From JAAYLC01 sp964636665 (GTDB lineage Bacteria; Bacteroidota; Bacteroidia; Flavobacteriales; Flavobacteriaceae), in assembly GCA_964636665.1 (NCBI GenBank), contig CAZWVT010000003.1, positions 18,917 through 82,916 on the forward strand: a DNA stretch of 64,000 nt, in the 5' to 3' direction. Of this stretch, positions 60,577 to 64,000 are shown one piece after another. The translations under genes were made by a program, and so were the position numbers. A model generated the notes under the pieces. It saw only the letters and a list, made by a program, of their open reading frames with translations, made no database searches and had not been told where the DNA came from. Within the stretch, counting starts at the first letter, position 1; every line of letters begins with the position of its first letter.

Positions 60577-61872
60577 ATGAAAAATAGTTTTATTGAAGAG
60601 TTGCAATGGCGAGGAATGATTAATGATGTAATGCCGGAAACAGATGTTCATTTAAACGAAAAGATGCGAACGGCTTACGTCGGTTTTGACCCGACGGCTG
60701 AATCTTTACATATAGGACATTTGGTTCCAATTTTATTATTGGCACATTTTCAAAAACACGGACATCGACCGATTGCGTTAATTGGTGGTGCAACCGGAAT
60801 GATAGGAGATCCTTCGATGAAAAGCTCGGAAAGAAATTTGTTGGATGAAGAAACGTTGTTGAAAAATCAAAAAGCGATAAAAAAACAGCTTTCTCGATTC
60901 TTGGATTTTTCAGATTCCGATGAAAATGCAGCAGTTTTACTCAATAATTATGACTGGATGAAATCGTTTTCCTTTTTGGATTTTATTCGCAGCATCGGCA
61001 AACACATTACCGTTAATTATATGATGGCAAAAGATTCTGTAAAAAACAGAATCAGCGGAGAAAATTCAGAGGGACTTTCATTTACGGAGTTCAGTTATCA
61101 ATTGATTCAAGGGTACGATTTTCTGCATTTATATAAAGAACACGATTGCACTTTCCAGATGGGCGGAAGCGATCAATGGGGAAACATCACCACAGGAACG
61201 GAATTGATTCGACGTGCTGCCGGAGGAAAAGGATATGCATTGACTTGTCCTTTGATAACGAAAAGTGACGGTACAAAATTTGGAAAGACAGAAGGCGGAA
61301 ATGTATGGTTGGATGCCGAACAAACTTCGCCTTATAAATTTTATCAATATTGGCTAAACACTTCAGATGAAGATGCAAAAAAGTATATTAAAATCTTTAC
61401 TTTCCTTTCAAAAGAAACAATAGAAGAATTCATATTAGAACATGAAGAAGCACCACATCTTCGGGTGTTGCAGAAGAAATTGGCAGAAGAAATTACCACT
61501 GTTGTTCACGGAGCGGAAGAACTCGATAAAGCCATCAAAGCTTCGGAAATTCTCTTTGGGAAATCGACTTCTGAGGATTTAAAAAATATGGATGTTCAAA
61601 CTTTCTTGGATGTTTTTGAAGGAGTTCCTCAAGCTGGAATTTCAAAGACGGAAATTGAATCCGGAATTGATATTATAGGTGCTTTGGGCGAAAAGACAAA
61701 CTTTTTAAAATCAAATGGGGAGGCACGACGTGCATTAAAGGAAAATTCGATTTCTGTAAACAAAGAAAAAGTGGATGATTCTTATGTCATTTCAGAAAAA
61801 GATTTGATTAAAAATCAGTTTGTATTATTACAACGAGGAAAGAAGAATTATTTTATTATCCGAGCGATTTAA
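60577..61872 (+). CDS. tyrS: Tyrosyl-tRNA synthetase
   Basis: A 431-residue class I synthetase charging tRNA-Tyr. HIGH motif SLHIGHL (about residues 41-47), tyrosine site YQLIQGYDFLHLY and MGGSDQWGNITTG, KMSKS equivalent KFGKTEGG, and a C-terminal S4-like RNA-binding domain (about 350-431, SNGEARRALKENSISVNKEKV). No T-box is expected or seen upstream. Confidence 0.98.
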   Translation: MKNSFIEELQWRGMINDVMPETDVHLNEKMRTAYVGFDPTAESLHIGHLVPILLLAHFQKHGHRPIALIGGATGMIGDPSMKSSERNLLDEETLLKNQKAIKKQLSRFLDFSDSDENAAVLLNNYDWMKSFSFLDFIRSIGKHITVNYMMAKDSVKNRISGENSEGLSFTEFSYQLIQGYDFLHLYKEHDCTFQMGGSDQWGNITTGTELIRRAAGGKGYALTCPLITKSDGTKFGKTEGGNVWLDAEQTSPYKFYQYWLNTSDEDAKKYIKIFTFLSKETIEEFILEHEEAPHLRVLQKKLAEEITTVVHGAEELDKAIKASEILFGKSTSEDLKNMDVQTFLDVFEGVPQAGISKTEIESGIDIIGALGEKTNFLKSNGEARRALKENSISVNKEKVDDSYVISEKDLIKNQFVLLQRGKKNYFIIRAI

Positions 61873-61902
61873 AGTCAAAAAAAATGGCGTTAAAATAGGA
61901 AA

Positions 61903-61920
61903 TCCCCGCAGGAGCGGGGA
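61903..61920 (-). terminator. GC hairpin between tyrS and the LuxE-like gene
   Basis: A perfect TCCCCGC-agga-GCGGGGA stem. On the minus strand it is followed by TTTCCTATTTT, so it may end the LuxE-like transcript. On the plus strand it lies 31 bp after tyrS but lacks a T run. The rest of the 150-bp gap contains a short frame MKNHYSFTLS (61945-61977) of unknown meaning. Confidence 0.5.
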
Positions 61921-62022
61921 CTTCACTAACTAACCAACCAAATTATGAAAAATCATTACTCTTTCACGTTAAGTTAGACGTACGATTCCCCTTTATCTTA
62001 CAGGGTTAAAAGTTAAAGTTAT

Positions 62023-63006
62023 CTAAAGAATCATCAGGTTGCATCCGCGAATATCACTTGCATCAAATCGCCCTCGGATTTCAAATGTTCCGTCTTTATT
62101 TACTACTCCCAAATCTTGTGTTGCGATAAAAGAACAGGAAAATAAATTGGCTAAATCAATGACGTTTATTCCCCCCGTTTTTCCTTCAATAAAGGTTTTG
62201 GCATCTTCGGAATCTCGGGTGTAAATTTTCATCCATGGAGGACATTTAAATAATCCTTCTCCATTGGAATATGCCTGAGATAGCAATTCGGTCATGCCGT
62301 ATTCGCTGTGGATATTTCTGACTCCAAAACCGCGTTTTAGAATTTCGTGTAATTCCTCTTTGACCATTTCCCGACGACGACCTTTCATCCCGCCGGTTTC
62401 CATGACAATGGTGTTTTTTAAATTGAATTTTTTTAATTCAATCAAATCCAATAAAGCATAAGACACACCTATGAGAATAACTTTTGTGTTTTTTTGTTCT
62501 AAAGTATTTAAGTGCATCGTCAAGGATTCCAAATCGTGCAGATAGAATCCGCTCATTTCATTCTCACTTTTTTCGATAAGTTTCTCAACCATATAAATTA
62601 AAGAAGAACCTTCCCGCTCCATATAAGAAGGGAGCAAAGCAAGAATAACATAATCTGATGGAGAGCCGTAAAAACGATTGAATATTTTGTAAAATGCCTG
62701 TTCGTAAAGATTCAAATCGGCGACATAATGTTTGCTTGTTATTTGACCCGTCGTTCCGCTGCTTGCAAAAACGGTTTGATGGGAAATGCCGTTTGCAATG
62801 ATTTTTTGACTTTTAAAAAATTGAATCGGGAGAAAGGGAATGTCTCTCGATGTTTTTATTTCATCAATTTTTACGCATATCAAATCACAAAATTTACGAT
62901 ATACAGCAATATTTTCATACTGGTATCGAAATACTTTCAAAGCTGTTTGTTCAAAATCTTTTTGATTCTGAATGTTAAAGATTTTATTTATGAGTTCTTT
63001 TTTCAT
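62023..63006 (-). CDS. LuxE/acyl-protein synthetase-like adenylating enzyme
   Basis: A 327-residue protein of the LuxE family within the ANL adenylate-forming superfamily. FASSGTTGQITSKHY (about 80-94) is the ATP-binding P-loop, IHSEYGMTELLSQAY the A5 motif, and DLGVVNKDGTFEIRGRFDAS the A7/A8-type region. ATG 63006 is preferred to the TTG four codons upstream. No luxC or luxD lies nearby, so acyl activation for another purpose is likely; the substrate is unknown. Confidence 0.82.
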   Translation of the reverse strand: MKKELINKIFNIQNQKDFEQTALKVFRYQYENIAVYRKFCDLICVKIDEIKTSRDIPFLPIQFFKSQKIIANGISHQTVFASSGTTGQITSKHYVADLNLYEQAFYKIFNRFYGSPSDYVILALLPSYMEREGSSLIYMVEKLIEKSENEMSGFYLHDLESLTMHLNTLEQKNTKVILIGVSYALLDLIELKKFNLKNTIVMETGGMKGRRREMVKEELHEILKRGFGVRNIHSEYGMTELLSQAYSNGEGLFKCPPWMKIYTRDSEDAKTFIEGKTGGINVIDLANLFSCSFIATQDLGVVNKDGTFEIRGRFDASDIRGCNLMIL

Positions 63007-63106
63007 TGTTTGATGCAAAAATACAATGCTTGAACGGGATATTTTATAAATTGGGAATGTGTGAGATTTATTTCTATTTTTGATGATGATTTTTTCGTGT
63101 CAAAAT

Positions 63107-63142
63107 AAAAAATCCCACAGCAGGATACTGTAGGATTTTTTA
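63107..63142 (-). terminator. Terminator after groL
   Basis: AAAAATCC-c-ACAG / CTGT-a-GGATTTTT with one mismatch and a 7-nt loop, 22 bp beyond the groL stop, with T-rich flanks on both strands. Confidence 0.78.
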
Positions 63143-63163
63143 ATATTTATCTCAAAGACGGAA

Positions 63164-64000
63164 TTACATCATTCCCGGCATTCCTCCGCCCATTCCGGCA
63201 GGCATCCCGCCACCGGCGTTTTCATCTTTAATTTCGACCAATGCACATTCGGTAGTGAGAATCATTCCGGCTACAGAAGCTGCATTTTCAAGCGCAACAC
63301 GTGTTACTTTTTTAGGGTCGATAATTCCGGCTTTAAGCATATCGACATATTCCTCTGATTTAGCATCATATCCGAAATTCTTTTTGCCTTCTTTTACTTT
63401 ATTGATTACTACAGAACCTTCGCCGCCTGCATTTTGAACAATGGTTCTAAGCGGTGCTTCAATGGCACGTGCCACGATATTTACTCCTGTGGTAGCGTCT
63501 AATGTGTCGGTGGTAATGGATTTTAATACTTCCATTGCGCGAACCAAGGCAACACCTCCACCGGCAACAATTCCTTCTTCCACAGCAGCTCGAGTAGCGT
63601 GAAGCGCATCATCCACCCGGTCTTTTTTCTCTTTCATTTCAACTTCAGAAGCTGCTCCAACATAAAGAACTGCAACACCGCCGGCTAATTTTGCCAAACG
63701 CTCTTGTAGTTTTTCTTTGTCGTAATCGCTGGTTGTAGTTTCGATTTGAGCTTTTATTTGATTTACACGAGCTTTGATGGCTTCTTTATCACCGGCACCG
63801 TTTACGATGGTTGTATTGTCTTTATCCAAAGTAATGGTTTCAGCAGAACCGAGCATATCAACGGTAGCATTTTCTAATGTAAATCCACGCTCTTCGGCAA
63901 TTACTGTTCCTCCGGTAAGGATGGCAATATCTTCTAACATTGCTTTGCGTCTGTCGCCAAATCCCGGAGCTTTAACAGCAGCAATCTTTAACGAACCTCT
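63164..64000 (-). CDS. groL: Chaperonin GroEL, C-terminal part (5' end beyond the window)
   Basis: The open frame continues past the window edge ([27 protein letters not shown]), giving about 278 residues of the apical-to-equatorial C-terminal half. [41 protein letters not shown] and the C-terminal Gly-Met tail ([15 protein letters not shown]) are typical. It folds proteins in the cytoplasm with GroES. The N-terminal half lies outside. Confidence 0.98.
   Translation of the reverse strand, partial: RGSLKIAAVKAPGFGDRRKAMLEDIAILTGGTVIAEERGFTLENATVDMLGSAETITLDKDNTTIVNGAGDKEAIKARVNQIKAQIETTTSDYDKEKLQERLAKLAGGVAVLYVGAASEVEMKEKKDRVDDALHATRAAVEEGIVAGGGVALVRAMEVLKSITTDTLDATTGVNIVARAIEAPLRTIVQNAGGEGSVVINKVKEGKKNFGYDAKSEEYVDMLKAGIIDPKKVTRVALENAASVAGMILTTECALVEIKDENAGGGMPAGMGGGMPGMM

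Overview
The window looks like a draft-assembly contig from a member of the Flavobacteriaceae (Bacteroidota). The evidence is its AT-rich DNA, the general lack of Shine-Dalgarno sequences, and repeated TAnnTTTG (-7) promoter boxes. It also has a type IX secretion (T9SS) C-terminal sorting domain, a SusC-like TonB receptor, Bacteroidota-specific families (DUF4270, DUF4271, DUF4296, DUF5689), a fused branched-chain 2-oxoacid dehydrogenase E1, and a bacterial mevalonate kinase. Two runs of 100 N (25197-25296 and 33501-33600) are scaffold gaps. The first is artificial, because the same 55 bp flank it on both sides.

Layout. 1-2657 (minus): a Mn/Zn/Fe ABC importer under a DtxR/MntR-type regulator. 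2812-4023: hflX. 4048-8829 (minus): panC, panD, a YbhN-like flippase-type protein, an esterase-like protein without its nucleophile, and radA. 8958-13172: an N-terminal-only glycogen-synthase-like protein, a DUF4270 lipoprotein and glmS. 13871-19200: a secreted EEP-family nuclease/phosphatase divergent from a TonB receptor and a DUF5689/choice-of-anchor lipoprotein, which reads as an uptake locus. 19358-22260: soluble and membrane (K+-dependent type) pyrophosphatases. 22467-34846: the phenylacetate locus, with TetR regulator, paaE, paaA, a DUF2442 gene, paaB, paaC, paaD, paaG and paaH. It is interrupted by an FPD-repeat protein, two DUF3857/transglutaminase-like proteins, palindromic repeats and a GIY-YIG nuclease remnant. 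PaaY is at 36951.

34852-36722 (minus) holds a membrane glycosyltransferase-like protein and a GT2 gene broken by an in-frame stop. 37775-42289 encodes branched-chain amino-acid breakdown (E2, aminotransferase, fused E1). 42322-45160 holds a MazG-like protein, mevalonate kinase, a UbiA prenyltransferase and a TrmH-type methyltransferase. mutS follows, then a tRNA block in which an intact tRNA-Gly is preceded by two decayed tandem copies, then tRNA-Leu and a T9SS cargo protein. 49422-52277 (minus) is rplM-rpsI-rpsB-tsf. The rest holds polA (with a degraded proofreading site), hemD, DUF4271, a polyprenol-phosphate mannosyltransferase, pyrC, a DUF4296 lipoprotein, an epimerase, tyrS, a LuxE-like protein and the 3' part of groL.

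Most of the window is core metabolism. The parts that merit attention are the divergent nuclease/receptor/DUF5689 locus, the repeat-invaded paa operon with its candidate PaaR operator, the tandem tRNA-Gly pseudogenes, the broken GT2 gene, and several family members that have lost catalytic residues (PolA exonuclease, esterase-like protein, transglutaminase-like protein, glycogen-synthase-like protein).
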